NCBI GenBank assembly: GCA_021324355.1
Contig: JAJPJD010000044.1
Location: 43,904-107,903 of the forward strand
DNA: 64,000 nucleotides
From: Actinomycetota bacterium
Lineage (GTDB): Bacteria; Actinomycetota; Acidimicrobiia; Acidimicrobiales; RAAP-2
Direction of reading: 5' to 3'
A program made the position numbers and the translations under genes. The notes under the pieces are model-generated. The model was not told where the DNA came from, did no database searches, and was given only the letters and a program-made list of their open reading frames with translations. Shown one piece after another: positions 40,730 through 49,512 of this stretch. Within the stretch, counting starts at the first letter, position 1. Every line of letters begins with the position of its first letter.

Positions 40730-41923
40730 ATGCTGCGGTACCTCACCGCCGGGGAGTCCCACGGGCGCTCCATCGTGGTCATCGTCGAGGGCGTGCCAGC
40801 CGGGCTCCCCTTCGGGGAGGAGCAGGTCCAGGCCGAGCTGGCGCGGCGCCGGCTGGGCTTCGGGCGCGGCCCGCGGATGCGGTTCGAGCGCGACGAGATC
40901 ACCCTCATCGGCGGGCTGCGGCACGGGCGGACCCTGGGCTCGCCGGTGGCCATCGAGATCGCCAACACCGAGTGGCCGAAGTGGACCGAGGAGATGTCGC
41001 CGGGCCCCGGGCGCCCGTCGCGGGTCCTCACCCAGCCCCGGCCGGGCCACGCCGACTTGGCCGGCATGCAGAAGTACGGGTTCGCCGACGCCCGCGACGT
41101 GCTCGAGCGGGCCTCGGCCCGGGAGACCGCCGCCCGGGTGGCGGCCGGCAGCCTGGCCAAGGCCCTGCTCAGCCATCTGGGGGTCCACGTGCTGAGCCAT
41201 GTGGTGGCCCTGGGCGGGGTGGCGGCCGACCCGGCCCGTCGGCCCGGGCCCGAGGACCAGGACCGGGTGGACGAGTCGGAGGTCCGCTGCTTCGACCCCG
41301 AGGCCGAGCCCAAGATGGTGGCCGCGATCAAAGCGGCCGCCAAGGCCGGCGACTCGTTGGGCGGGGTCGCCGAGGTGCTCGCCTACGGGGTCCCGGTCGG
41401 CCTGGGCAGCCACGTCCACTGGGACCGCAAGCTCGACGGCCTGCTGGCCCAAGCCCTCATGAGCATCCAGGCGGTGAAGGGGGTCGAGCTGGGCGAGGGG
41501 TTCGCCCTGGCCGCCCGCCGCGGCTCGGAGGGCCACGATGCGATCTACTGGGCCCCCGAGCGGGCCTTTGCCTCGGGCGGCTACGAGCGCCGGACGCTGC
41601 GGGCCGGGGGGATCGAGGGGGGCATCTCCACTGGCGGGGTGATCGCGGCCCGGGTGGCGATGAAACCGCTCGCTACCTTGAACCGCCCGGTGCTCGAGAC
41701 CGTCGACGTGGTGACCAAGCAGCCCGCGCTCAGTTTCAAGGAGCGCACCGACGTGACCGCGGTGCCGGCAATGGGGGTGGTCGCCGAGACCATGACCGCG
41801 TTGGTGCTGGCCTCCGAGGCGCTGCGCAAGTTCGGCGGCGACTCGCTGGCCGAGCTGCTGCGCAACCGCGACGCCTACCTGGCGGCGCTGGGCGAGACGC
41901 CCTCGGTCCCCCCGCCGGTGTGA
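40730..41923 (+). CDS. aroC: Chorismate synthase
   Basis: AroC converts EPSP to chorismate using reduced FMN. The 397-residue product shows the family signatures [12 protein letters not shown], then [15 protein letters not shown] (with the FMN-site histidine) and [20 protein letters not shown], and near the end [20 protein letters not shown] 40730 fits a leaderless start; TTG 40721 in frame is unlikely. It heads a shikimate operon whose members overlap by 4 nt. Confidence 0.96.
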   Translation: MLRYLTAGESHGRSIVVIVEGVPAGLPFGEEQVQAELARRRLGFGRGPRMRFERDEITLIGGLRHGRTLGSPVAIEIANTEWPKWTEEMSPGPGRPSRVLTQPRPGHADLAGMQKYGFADARDVLERASARETAARVAAGSLAKALLSHLGVHVLSHVVALGGVAADPARRPGPEDQDRVDESEVRCFDPEAEPKMVAAIKAAAKAGDSLGGVAEVLAYGVPVGLGSHVHWDRKLDGLLAQALMSIQAVKGVELGEGFALAARRGSEGHDAIYWAPERAFASGGYERRTLRAGGIEGGISTGGVIAARVAMKPLATLNRPVLETVDVVTKQPALSFKERTDVTAVPAMGVVAETMTALVLASEALRKFGGDSLAELLRNRDAYLAALGETPSVPPPV

Positions 41924-42453
41924 GCGGGGGGCCCGCCGAGCGGCGCCCGGCCCGGCTGCTGCTCATCGGGATGATGGGGGCCGGCAAGACCACGGTGGGC
42001 CGGCTGGCCGCTGACCGGCTGGGCTGGCCCTACCTCGACTCGGACCTCGAGGTGGAGGCGGCGACCGGCCGGACGGTGGCCGAGATCTTCGCCGAGGAGG
42101 GGGAGTCGGCGTTCCGGGCGGCCGAGGCCGAGGCGCTGGCCAGCGCGCTCTCGGTCGAGCCAGCGGTGGTCTCGGTGGCTGGCGGGGCGGTGCTGGAGCC
42201 GGCCAACCGGACCCGGATCGCCCAGGCAGGCACGGTGGTGTGGCTCCGGGCCGAGGTGGCCACCTTGGCCTGCCGGGTTGGCGACGGGGCCGGCCGGCCC
42301 CTGCTCGCCGGGGACCCGGCGGCCGCGCTGGCCCGGCTCGACGCGGTGCGCCGGCCGCTGTACGCCGAGCTGGCCGACGCGGTGGTCGACGTCGACGGCC
42401 TCGACCCCGAGCAGGTCGCCAAGGCTGCGCTGGCCGCGCTGGAGGGGCGGTGA
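41920..42453 (+). CDS. aroK: Shikimate kinase
   Basis: AroK phosphorylates shikimate with ATP. The 177-residue P-loop kinase has [20 protein letters not shown], the shikimate-site segment [29 protein letters not shown] and the [15 protein letters not shown] motif. GTG 41920 overlaps the aroC stop, and its stop overlaps aroB, so stoichiometric translation of the pathway is likely. Confidence 0.95.
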   Translation: MSGGPAERRPARLLLIGMMGAGKTTVGRLAADRLGWPYLDSDLEVEAATGRTVAEIFAEEGESAFRAAEAEALASALSVEPAVVSVAGGAVLEPANRTRIAQAGTVVWLRAEVATLACRVGDGAGRPLLAGDPAAALARLDAVRRPLYAELADAVVDVDGLDPEQVAKAALAALEGR

Positions 42454-43502
42454 TCGTCGTCCCGGTCGAAGTGCCGAGCCGCCCCTACGACGTGGTGATC
42501 GGGGCCGGCGCCCGCCACCAGCTGGCCGAGGTCGTGTCCCGCTTGGCCGGGGTGGAACAGGCGGCGCTGGTCACCCAGCGCTCGGTGGCGGAGGCCGGAT
42601 GGCTCGACGGCCTCGACCCCGGGGTGCCGTACCGGGTCCACCTGGTTCCCGACGGGGAGGCGGCCAAGTCGCTCGCCTCGGTGGAGGCCCTCTGCCGAGC
42701 GTTCGTGGCGCACCACCTGAGCCGGGCCGACGTGGTGGTCGCGCTGGGCGGGGGGGTGGTGACCGACGTGGCCGGGTTCGCGGCCGCCGTCTACCACCGG
42801 GGGGTCCGCTACGTGAACGTGGCCACCACCTTGCTGGCCCAGGTGGACGCCGCGATCGGAGGCAAGACCGGGGTCAACCTGCCCGAGGGCAAGAACCTGG
42901 TGGGCGCGCTGTGGCAGCCGGCGGCGGTCCTGTGCGACACTGAGACGCTGTCCACCCTGCCCGAGCGGGAGTGGCGGTGCGGGCGGGGCGAGATGGCCAA
43001 GTACGCGTTCTTGGGCCCGGGGAACCCCGACCGGTCGCTGATCGACCTGGCGCTGGCCGACCAGGTGGCCCGCTGCGTCGCCATCAAGGCCGAGGTGGTG
43101 GCGGCCGACGAGGCCGAGACCGGGCGGCGGATGGTCCTCAACTACGGCCACACCTTGGCCCACGCGCTGGAGGCCGCCGCCTTCGGGCGGCCCGACGCCC
43201 CGGCCCACGGCGAGGCGGTGGCGGTCGGCCTGCTCTACGCGGCCCGGCTGGCCCGGCGCCTGGGCCGGATCGACGACCGCCGGGTCGAGCTCCACCACCA
43301 GGTGGTGGCGGCGTTCGGGCTGGACCCCACCCTGCCGGCCTGGGCCGACCCCGACGCCCTGCTCGACGCGATGGCCCGGGACAAAAAGGCCCGCCACGAC
43401 CTGACCTTCGTCCTCGACGGGCCGGCGGGGGTGGAGCCGGTCCACGGGGTGGACCGGCGGGACGCGCTGGCTACCCTGGTCGAGATGGGGGCGTCCAGGT
43501 GA
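42450..43502 (+). CDS. aroB: 3-Dehydroquinate synthase
   Basis: AroB makes 3-dehydroquinate from DAHP using NAD and a metal. The 350-residue protein contains VVALGGGVVTDVAGFAAAVY (NAD binding), TTLLAQVDAAIGGKTGVNLP, and the metal ligands around NYGHTLAHALE and HGEAVAVGLLYAARLA. GTG 42450 overlaps aroK; its stop overlaps aroQ. Confidence 0.95.
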   Translation: MIVVPVEVPSRPYDVVIGAGARHQLAEVVSRLAGVEQAALVTQRSVAEAGWLDGLDPGVPYRVHLVPDGEAAKSLASVEALCRAFVAHHLSRADVVVALGGGVVTDVAGFAAAVYHRGVRYVNVATTLLAQVDAAIGGKTGVNLPEGKNLVGALWQPAAVLCDTETLSTLPEREWRCGRGEMAKYAFLGPGNPDRSLIDLALADQVARCVAIKAEVVAADEAETGRRMVLNYGHTLAHALEAAAFGRPDAPAHGEAVAVGLLYAARLARRLGRIDDRRVELHHQVVAAFGLDPTLPAWADPDALLDAMARDKKARHDLTFVLDGPAGVEPVHGVDRRDALATLVEMGASR

Positions 43503-44020
43503 GCGAGTCGGCCCGGCCGCTCGTGCTGCTGTTGTCGGGGCCCAATCTCGACCTCCTCGGCCAGCGGGAGCCCGAGATCTACGGGACCGCGACCTTGGCC
43601 GACCACGTGGAGCGGGCGTCGGCCGCCGCGTCGCGCCTCGGACTGTCCCTCGAGCACTACCAGTCCAACCACGAGGGGGACCTCATCGAGGCGGTCCACG
43701 GGGCCCGCGGCCGGGCCGCGGCCATCGTGGTCAACGCTGGCGCGCTGACCCACACCTCGTGGTCGTTGCACGACGCACTGTGTGCGTTCGACGGGGTGGT
43801 CGTCGAGCTGCACCTGTCGAACCCGGCCGCCCGGGAGCCGTTCCGTCACACCTCGGTCATCGCTCCGGTGGCCGACGGACTGATCGCTGGCTTCGGCGGG
43901 CTCGGCTACGAGCTGGCGTTGGAGGCGGTGCGCCGGCTGCTCGAGGGGGGCGAGGCGGCGCCGGGCCCGCCGAGCAGCCCCGGCCACGCGAGCAGCCCCG
44001 GCCAAGGAGGAACCCCGTGA
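43499..44020 (+). CDS. aroQ: Type II 3-dehydroquinate dehydratase
   Basis: AroQ removes water from 3-dehydroquinate. The 173-residue product has the type II start LLLSGPNLDLLGQREPEIYG (with the catalytic Arg and Tyr loop), QSNHEGDLIEAVHGA, NAGALTHTSWSLHDAL and the histidine in EPFRHTSVIAPVADGLI. The Pro/Gly-rich tail after residue 150 is longer than usual, and the last bases of the gene hold the ribosome-binding site (AAGGAGG, 44004-44010) of the next gene. Confidence 0.95.
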   Translation: MSESARPLVLLLSGPNLDLLGQREPEIYGTATLADHVERASAAASRLGLSLEHYQSNHEGDLIEAVHGARGRAAAIVVNAGALTHTSWSLHDALCAFDGVVVELHLSNPAAREPFRHTSVIAPVADGLIAGFGGLGYELALEAVRRLLEGGEAAPGPPSSPGHASSPGQGGTP

Positions 44021-45171
44021 CCACGTCCCCCCTCGCCCCGCTTCAGGTCGCCGGCCGGCTGGACCGGCTCCGGGCACGCTTTGACGACCTGGGGATCGAC
44101 GCCCTGGTGGTGACCACCCTGGCCAACGTGCGCTACCTGAGCGGGTTCAGCGGCTCGGCCGGGGTGGTGGCGGTCACCGCCTCCGGCGCGGTGCTGACCA
44201 CCGACGGCCGCTACCGGACCCAGTCGGCCGAGCAGGTCGAGGCGGCCGGGGTTGCCGATCAGCTGGAGGTGGCGATCGGCAACGCCGAGGCCCAGCGGGC
44301 GGCGGTCGCCGGGCTCCTCGAGGCGGCCGGGGCCACCCGGGTCGGCCTGGAGGCCGAGACCATCTCGTGGGCCGCCGCCAGGCGGTTCCAAGAGCTGCTC
44401 GGCGGCCGGGCCGAGGCGGTCCCGGTGGCCGGCGCGGTCGAGGCCCTCCGGGAGGTGAAGGACCCCGGCGAGCTGGACCGGATGGCCCGGGCGGCAGCGA
44501 TCGCCGACGCCGCGTTGGGCGAGGTGCTCCCGATGCTGGCCGAGGCCGGCTCGCCGTCGCTCACCGAGGCCGCCTTCGCCTTGGCCCTCGACACCGCGAT
44601 GCGGGCCGGGGGAGCCGAGGACCGAGCCTTCGACACCATCGTGGCGGTCGGCCCCAACTCGGCCAAGCCGCACCACCAACCGACCGCCGCCCGGTTGGCA
44701 CCGGGCCAGCCGCTGGTGGTCGACTTCGGCGCCACCTTCGACGGCTACCGCTCCGACATGACCCGGACCTTCTTCCTGGGGGGCGAGCCCGAGGGGGAGC
44801 TGGCCCGGGTGTTCGCGGTGGTCCGTGACGCCCAGGCCCAGGGCGTCGAGGCGGTCCGGGCCGGGGTGGAGGCCAAGGCGGTGGACCAGGTGTGCCGGCA
44901 GGTCATCGCCGAGGCCGGGTGGGCCGACCGGTTCGAGCACGGCACCGGCCACGGGGTGGGCCTCGACATCCACGAGGCCCCGACCGTGAGCCAGCTGGGC
45001 ACTGCTATCCTCGCCGCCGGCGCCGTCGTCACCGTCGAGCCGGGCGTGTACCTGCCTGGCCTGGGCGGGGTCCGGATCGAGGACACCCTCGCGGTGACCG
45101 AGGACGGGAGCCGCACGCTGACCGGGTTCACGAAGGACACCGCCCCATGGCCGTCTCCACCAACGATCTGA
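44017..45171 (+). CDS. pepP: Xaa-Pro aminopeptidase (M24 family)
   Basis: A 384-residue M24 metallopeptidase that removes N-terminal residues ahead of proline. It has an N-terminal creatinase-like domain ([20 protein letters not shown]) and a C-terminal pita-bread catalytic domain with metal ligands in [34 protein letters not shown] and [20 protein letters not shown]. It is the usual partner of efp in aro operons. GTG 44017 has a strong AAGGAGG. Its last 25 bases overlap the start of efp. PepP and PepQ cannot be told apart with certainty. Confidence 0.92.
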   Translation: MTTSPLAPLQVAGRLDRLRARFDDLGIDALVVTTLANVRYLSGFSGSAGVVAVTASGAVLTTDGRYRTQSAEQVEAAGVADQLEVAIGNAEAQRAAVAGLLEAAGATRVGLEAETISWAAARRFQELLGGRAEAVPVAGAVEALREVKDPGELDRMARAAAIADAALGEVLPMLAEAGSPSLTEAAFALALDTAMRAGGAEDRAFDTIVAVGPNSAKPHHQPTAARLAPGQPLVVDFGATFDGYRSDMTRTFFLGGEPEGELARVFAVVRDAQAQGVEAVRAGVEAKAVDQVCRQVIAEAGWADRFEHGTGHGVGLDIHEAPTVSQLGTAILAAGAVVTVEPGVYLPGLGGVRIEDTLAVTEDGSRTLTGFTKDTAPWPSPPTI

Positions 45172-45707
45172 AGAACGGGATGACCCTCGACCTGCCCGAC
45201 GGGCTGTTCAGCGTGGTCGAGTTCCAGCATGTGAAGCCGGGCAAAGGCGGCGCCTTCGTCCGCACCAAGCTGAAGAACATCCGCACCGGGGCCGTGCTGG
45301 ACCGCACCTGGCGAGCCGACGAGAAGCTCGAGCAGGCCATCATCGACAAGCGCGACATGCAGTTCCTCTACCGCGACGGCACCGACTACGTGTTCATGGA
45401 CACCACCAGCTACGAGCAGCTGACCGTGAGCGCCGAGGCGCTCGGGGGGGCGGCGCAGTTCTTGAAGGAGTCCGACACCGCCACCCTCTCCCTCTACGGC
45501 GGCGAGGTGGTCGGGGGCGACCTCCCGGCCGCGGTCGAGCTGACGGTCACCGAGACCGAGCCGGGCATCCAGGGCGACCGGGTCTCGGGCGCCCGCAAGC
45601 CGGCCACCTTGCAGACCGGCCTGGTCATCCAGGTGCCGCTGTTCATCAACCCCGGAGACCTGGTCAAGGTCGACACCCGCACCGGCGAGTACCTGACCCG
45701 GGCCTGA
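45147..45707 (+). CDS. efp: Translation elongation factor P
   Basis: EF-P relieves ribosome stalling at polyproline, relevant in a proteome as proline-rich as this. The 186-residue protein begins [19 protein letters not shown] and has an unmodified-type tip loop [10 protein letters not shown] with Lys33, then two OB folds ending [16 protein letters not shown]. No epmA/epmB modification genes are in view; actinobacterial EF-P usually works without them. ATG 45147 lies inside the end of pepP. Confidence 0.96.
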   Translation: MAVSTNDLKNGMTLDLPDGLFSVVEFQHVKPGKGGAFVRTKLKNIRTGAVLDRTWRADEKLEQAIIDKRDMQFLYRDGTDYVFMDTTSYEQLTVSAEALGGAAQFLKESDTATLSLYGGEVVGGDLPAAVELTVTETEPGIQGDRVSGARKPATLQTGLVIQVPLFINPGDLVKVDTRTGEYLTRA

Positions 45708-45711
45708 GGGG

Positions 45712-46146
45712 GTGCCCGGCCCCACCCGGCACCAGTCGCGCGAGCGGGCCCTGTCCCTCCTCTACGAGGGCGAGATGAAGCAGGCCAGCCCGGCCGAGGT
45801 GGTGGCCGCGCTCCCGGTCCCGCCCGACCCCTACTGCGTTCGGCTGCTCGAGGCGGTCGAGCAGCACCGGGAGGAGGCTGACGCGCTGGTGGCCGAGGCC
45901 GCGATCGGCTGGGAGCTCGAGCGCATGGCCGTGGTCGATCGGCTGGTGCTCCGGCTGGCCACCGCTGAGCTGCTGGTGGAGGGGGCACCGCCGGCGGTGG
46001 TGATCGACGAGGCGGTCGAGCTGGCCAAGGTGTACTCGACCGAGGCTTCCGGGGGGTTCGTGAACGGCGTGCTCTCGACCGTGGCCCGGGTGCTGGCCGA
46101 GCGGGCCGGGCCGGGGGCGCCGGAGCGGGGGTCACCGGTAGAGTGA
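45712..46146 (+). CDS. nusB: Transcription antitermination factor NusB
   Basis: NusB with NusE binds boxA RNA in rRNA antitermination. The 144-residue all-helical protein has SRERALSLLYEGEMKQ at the N-terminus and the conserved C-terminal half RLVLRLATAELL, VVIDEAVELAKVYST and GFVNGVLSTVARVL. GTG 45712 starts 5 nt after efp, the usual efp-nusB pairing. The end of the gene carries the -10 box for the next transcription unit. Confidence 0.95.
   Translation: MPGPTRHQSRERALSLLYEGEMKQASPAEVVAALPVPPDPYCVRLLEAVEQHREEADALVAEAAIGWELERMAVVDRLVLRLATAELLVEGAPPAVVIDEAVELAKVYSTEASGGFVNGVLSTVARVLAERAGPGAPERGSPVE
46139..46144 (+). promoter_or_regulatory. -10 box for the short ORF and GGDEF gene
   Basis: TAGAGT overlaps the end of nusB and lies 7 nt before ATG 46152, the start of a 22-codon ORF, with no Shine-Dalgarno. 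Confidence 0.5.
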
Positions 46147-46151
46147 GCCGA

Positions 46152-46220
46152 ATGCGGCGAGGGGCCAGGGACCCGTCACGGCACCCGTTCCCCGCTCGCC
46201 GCGGCGAGGCGGTTCGGTGA
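46152..46220 (+). CDS. Leaderless 22-codon upstream ORF coupled to the GGDEF gene
   Basis: ATG 46152 sits where a leaderless transcript from TAGAGT 46139-46144 would begin. The ORF encodes 22 residues (MRRGARDPSRHPFPARRGEA then VR) with seven arginines and three prolines. Its TGA (46218-46220) overlaps the GTG start of the diguanylate cyclase in the same 4-nt way as the operon genes around it. The downstream GTG has no good Shine-Dalgarno of its own. It may act as a leader peptide or translation-coupling ORF; expression is not proven. Confidence 0.5.
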   Translation: MRRGARDPSRHPFPARRGEAVR

Positions 46221-47623
46221 TCGCGCCGGGGGCCCTGGTGGGCTCCGTCCGCGGCGAGGTGGTCACCGTGGGGGCCCGCCTCGCCCGGGCGTTGCTCGGG
46301 GCCGACCAGGCCAGCCTGTGGCGGACCGCCGACGCGTGCTTGGGGGAGCTGGCGGCGTTCGTGGACGCCGACCGGGCCCTGGTGGTCCTGCTCGACGAGC
46401 ACGAGCGGGTGGCGTCGTGGTTCTCCTGGGCCGAGGCCGGCCGGCCGCGGCCCTTCGCCCGGACCGGCGAGCCGCTGGAGGAGCTGGTCGGCTCGGCTGC
46501 GCCGTTCCTGCGGATCGGCCGGACCGTGCCGGTGGGCGACCTGTCCGCAGTCGAGCTGAGCCTGGCCGAGCGCCAGCTGGCCGAGCGCAACGGCGGGCTG
46601 CCGGCGGCCACCATGGTCCTGCCCGTGCTGGTCGGCCACGACCTGGTCGGGGTGGCGGTCCTGGAGTCGACCGAGGGGCCGCGGACCTGGACCCGCCAGT
46701 TCGTGGCCGAGGTGGAACCGTTCGCCGAGCTGGTGGTCCGGATGCTGGGCCGGACCCACGAGCGCCAGCTGCTGGCGGCGGCCACTGCTCGAGCCCGCCG
46801 CATCGCCGCCTACCTCCCCGACGGCCTGGCCATGCTCAGCCCCGACGGGGTGATCGGGTGGGCGTCCCCCTCGCTGTGCGAGATGACCGGCCGGCCGGCG
46901 GCCGCTCTCGAGCAGGGTGCCTTCGCCGACCTGGTCTCGCCGGCTGACCGGGCTCGCTTCGGGGCCCTGCTGGTCGCGGTGGGGCTCGGGGGCGACGCCC
47001 GGGGGACCTTCCGGATCGTCGGCCCCTCTGGCGAGTGGCGGTGGTGCGACCTCTCCTGCCGGCTGGCGTCGGAGCCCGGGGTGCCCGACGAGGTGGTGGT
47101 GACCGTGCGCGACTCGCACGAACGGCACCTGCGCGAGCAGCGCTTGCTGGCCGAGACCGACCGGGACCCCCTCACTCGCCTCGCCAACCGGGGTGCGCTC
47201 GAGCGGTTCCTGGGCGAGGTCGCGTCGAGTCGGGCCAGCGCGGTGGTCGCGTTCTGCGACGTCGACGACTTCAAGGCGGTCAACGACCGACTGGGCCACG
47301 ACCGAGGCGACCAGGTCCTCGCCGCGGTGGCCGGCGCCATCGGCGGCGCGGTGCGTTCGGGGGACATGGCGGCCCGCTTCGGCGGTGACGAGTTCGTCGT
47401 GGTCCTGGTCGACCCGGGCGACGAGGCCGGCCAGCTCGGGGCCCGTTTGGTCGGCGCCGTCCGGGCCTCGCTGGGCGGTGAGGTGAGCGTCTCGGTCGGG
47501 GTGTGCGGGCCGGGGCCGGCGGTCGAGATCCGCCGTCTCCTGCGCCTGGCAGACCAGGCGATGTACCGGGCGAAGCGGTCGGGGAAGGACGGCTGGGCCC
47601 ACCTCCCGGCGCCTCCGGGCTGA
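46217..47623 (+). CDS. GAF-PAS-GGDEF diguanylate cyclase
   Basis: A 468-residue cytoplasmic signalling protein. An N-terminal GAF-like domain (about 30-180, LGELAAFVDADRALVVLLDE) is followed by a PAS domain (about 195-315, LAMLSPDGVIGWASPSLCEM) and a GGDEF domain (about 320-468). The active site GGDEF is intact at 389-393, and the product-inhibition I-site RSGD lies at 380-383, exactly five residues before it. It should therefore make cyclic di-GMP under feedback control. No EAL domain or c-di-GMP receptor is in the window. GTG 46217 overlaps the stop of a short upstream ORF. Confidence 0.92.
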   Translation: MIAPGALVGSVRGEVVTVGARLARALLGADQASLWRTADACLGELAAFVDADRALVVLLDEHERVASWFSWAEAGRPRPFARTGEPLEELVGSAAPFLRIGRTVPVGDLSAVELSLAERQLAERNGGLPAATMVLPVLVGHDLVGVAVLESTEGPRTWTRQFVAEVEPFAELVVRMLGRTHERQLLAAATARARRIAAYLPDGLAMLSPDGVIGWASPSLCEMTGRPAAALEQGAFADLVSPADRARFGALLVAVGLGGDARGTFRIVGPSGEWRWCDLSCRLASEPGVPDEVVVTVRDSHERHLREQRLLAETDRDPLTRLANRGALERFLGEVASSRASAVVAFCDVDDFKAVNDRLGHDRGDQVLAAVAGAIGGAVRSGDMAARFGGDEFVVVLVDPGDEAGQLGARLVGAVRASLGGEVSVSVGVCGPGPAVEIRRLLRLADQAMYRAKRSGKDGWAHLPAPPG

Positions 47624-47649
47624 GCCCGGGCCCCGACGACCCCTTGGCT

Positions 47650-48900
47650 ATGGTGAGCGCCGCGGTGACGCCGGCCCAGCCCGAACCCACGATCGACCTC
47701 CCCCCGGGTGCCTCGGGCGTCCTCGCCCGCCATCAGCTGCTGGCGGCGATCGAGGCCGGGGTGGTCCGGGCCGATGACCAGATCCCACTGGCCAACGTCC
47801 AGCCAGCCAGCCTCGACCTGCGCCTCGGCCCGGTCGCCTACCGGATGCGCTGCAGCTTCCTGCCCGGCACCGAGCCAGTCCAGCGCAAGGTGCAGACCTA
47901 CCTGCTCGACGAGCTCGACCTGCGCGGCGAGGGCGCGCTGTTGGAGACCAACCGGCCCTACCTGGTGCCGTTGCAGGAGCGCCTGGCCCTGCCGCCCGGG
48001 GTGCGGGCCAAGGCCAACCCCAAGAGCTCGACCGGCCGGGTGGACGTGTTCACCCGGGTCATCACCGACTACGGCTTCCGCTTCGACGAGGTTGCCGCCG
48101 GCTACCACGGGCCGCTGTTCCTCGAGATCGTCCCGCTGTCCTTCGCCATCGGGGTGCGCGAGGGGCTCAGCCTCAACCAGCTGCGCCTGTCGGTGGGCCG
48201 GACGTCGCTGAGCGACGACGAGATCCGGGCGTTCCACGCGCAGATCCACCATCTCTTGCTGCGCGACGGGGTCCCGGTCCCTCCCGAGGAACTGGCCCTG
48301 GCCGACGGCCTGTTCCTCAGCCTCGACCTGCGCGGCGACGCCGAGGGCCGGGTCGGCTACCAGGCTCGCCAGCACGCCCCCCGGCTCAACCTGACCGAGG
48401 CCGCCCCGATCGACCCCTCCCCGTACTTCGAGCCGGTGTACCGGGAGGGCGGCAACCGGATCGTCCTCGCCCCCCAGCGCTTCTACCTGCTCATGTCGGA
48501 CGAGTCGGTGTCCATCCCACCCGAGCTGGCCGCCGAGATGACCGCCTATGACCCCACCAGCGGCGAGCTGCGGACCCACTACGCCGGGTTCTTCGACCCG
48601 GGGTTCGGCTTCGACGCCGGCCCCAACGACGGGTCACGGGCGGCGCTCGAGGTCCGGGCCCACGACGTCCCGTTCGTGATCGAGCACGGCCAGCGGGTGT
48701 GCAAACTGACCTTCGATCGGATGCTCGAACCCCCCGACCTCCTCTACGGGCCGGCGCTGGGCTCGAGCTACCAGAACCAAGCGGAGACCCTGGGGAAGTA
48801 CTTCACCCGCCCCCCTCGGCGGTCCGGGCCGGGCGGGGACAGGGCGCCAGCGCGCGACGCGGGAGGCCAGCAACGTCTCCCGATCGACGTCGGGGGCTGA
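47650..48900 (+). CDS. dcd: Tandem-domain dCTP deaminase
   Basis: The 416-residue product matches the long 2-prime-deoxycytidine triphosphate deaminase family in which two dUTPase-fold units are fused; single-domain Dcd proteins are about 190 residues. The first unit holds ANPKSSTGRVDVFTRVITDY, equivalent to the Dcd active-site Ser-Arg motif, and GPLFLEIVPLSFAIGVREG; the second holds VLAPQRFYLLMSDESV and ALEVRAHDVPFVIEHGQ. It would supply dUTP for dTMP synthesis. The family is best known from Proteobacteria, so its presence here is notable. ATG 47650 is 26 bp after the GGDEF gene. Confidence 0.85.
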   Translation: MVSAAVTPAQPEPTIDLPPGASGVLARHQLLAAIEAGVVRADDQIPLANVQPASLDLRLGPVAYRMRCSFLPGTEPVQRKVQTYLLDELDLRGEGALLETNRPYLVPLQERLALPPGVRAKANPKSSTGRVDVFTRVITDYGFRFDEVAAGYHGPLFLEIVPLSFAIGVREGLSLNQLRLSVGRTSLSDDEIRAFHAQIHHLLLRDGVPVPPEELALADGLFLSLDLRGDAEGRVGYQARQHAPRLNLTEAAPIDPSPYFEPVYREGGNRIVLAPQRFYLLMSDESVSIPPELAAEMTAYDPTSGELRTHYAGFFDPGFGFDAGPNDGSRAALEVRAHDVPFVIEHGQRVCKLTFDRMLEPPDLLYGPALGSSYQNQAETLGKYFTRPPRRSGPGGDRAPARDAGGQQRLPIDVGG

Positions 48901-48963
48901 CCAGTGGGCACCGATCGTCGGCGCCGGAACGAGCGCGCCGCCGGTTGATGGCGGCGACTGGAC

Positions 48964-49365
48964 TCAGGGCACCAGCGTGAACGCCGAGGTGTGGCGAGGC
49001 CGCACGACGCCGAAGTGACGATGATCGAGCGTGGCGATCACGTCGGCGTGATGTCGTGCTGCCAGTGCAACCACTGAGGCGTCCACGATCCCGATCGGAC
49101 GGTCCACATCCTCCTCGGTGAGGGTCGACCGGTGGTGGCGGGGGGCGATCGCCTCAGCGACGAACTCGTGGACGCGCTCGGCGGCGTCGGGTTGCCCACC
49201 GTCGCCGATCGCGAAGAAGCGGACCGGGCCGACCGGCCCGGGTCGGACCCGGTACTGCTCGAGAGCGTCTCGGGCGACATCGGCGACCGACGCGCCCCAG
49301 CGCGTCGCCTCCTGGCGGAGCCTGGCGTGAAGCTCGCCGGGGAGCATGACGGTCGTCCGCTTCAT
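48964..49365 (-). pseudogene. Collapsed VapB-VapC fusion (antitoxin plus PIN remnant)
   Basis: One 133-residue frame joins two normally separate proteins. Residues 1-79 look like a complete VapB antitoxin: ribbon-helix-helix MKRTTVMLPGELHARLRQEA, then FFAIGDGGQPDAAERVHEF. Residues from about 80 are only the last third of a VapC PIN toxin (IGIVDASVVALAARHHADV then TLDHRHFGVVRPRH). The N-terminal PIN part with its first catalytic acids is gone, so it cannot be an active RNase. It is probably the result of internal deletion that kept the frame. ATG 49365; no intact partner is nearby. Confidence 0.75.
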
Positions 49366-49382
49366 GGGGACAACCGGCCACG

Positions 49383-49401
49383 TCACACGTCGTGATGTCA
49401 C
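49383..49401. promoter_or_regulatory. Operator-like GTGA/TCAC repeats upstream of the VapB fusion
   Basis: TCAC (49383-49386), GTGA (49392-49395) and TCAC (49398-49401) form adjoining inverted repeats 18-36 bp upstream of the start, a layout common for ribbon-helix-helix antitoxin operators. Confidence 0.35.
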
Positions 49402-49420
49402 CAGAGCGGGTGTCCACCGG

Positions 49421-49452
49421 CCGGGCGCCCCGAGGATCGGAGGGGCGCCCGG
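49421..49452 (-). terminator. Perfect 11-bp GC hairpin downstream of the SGNH gene
   Basis: 49421-49431 pairs perfectly with 49442-49452 around a 10-nt loop. It lies 61 nt after the SGNH gene stop (minus strand). No T-run follows, as is usual for actinobacterial terminator hairpins. Confidence 0.5.
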
Positions 49453-49512
49453 TCCGGGCGACCAGCACGCGGGGGCCGAGAGGCCCGAGGGCCCCGATGT
49501 GTGGGAACGCCC

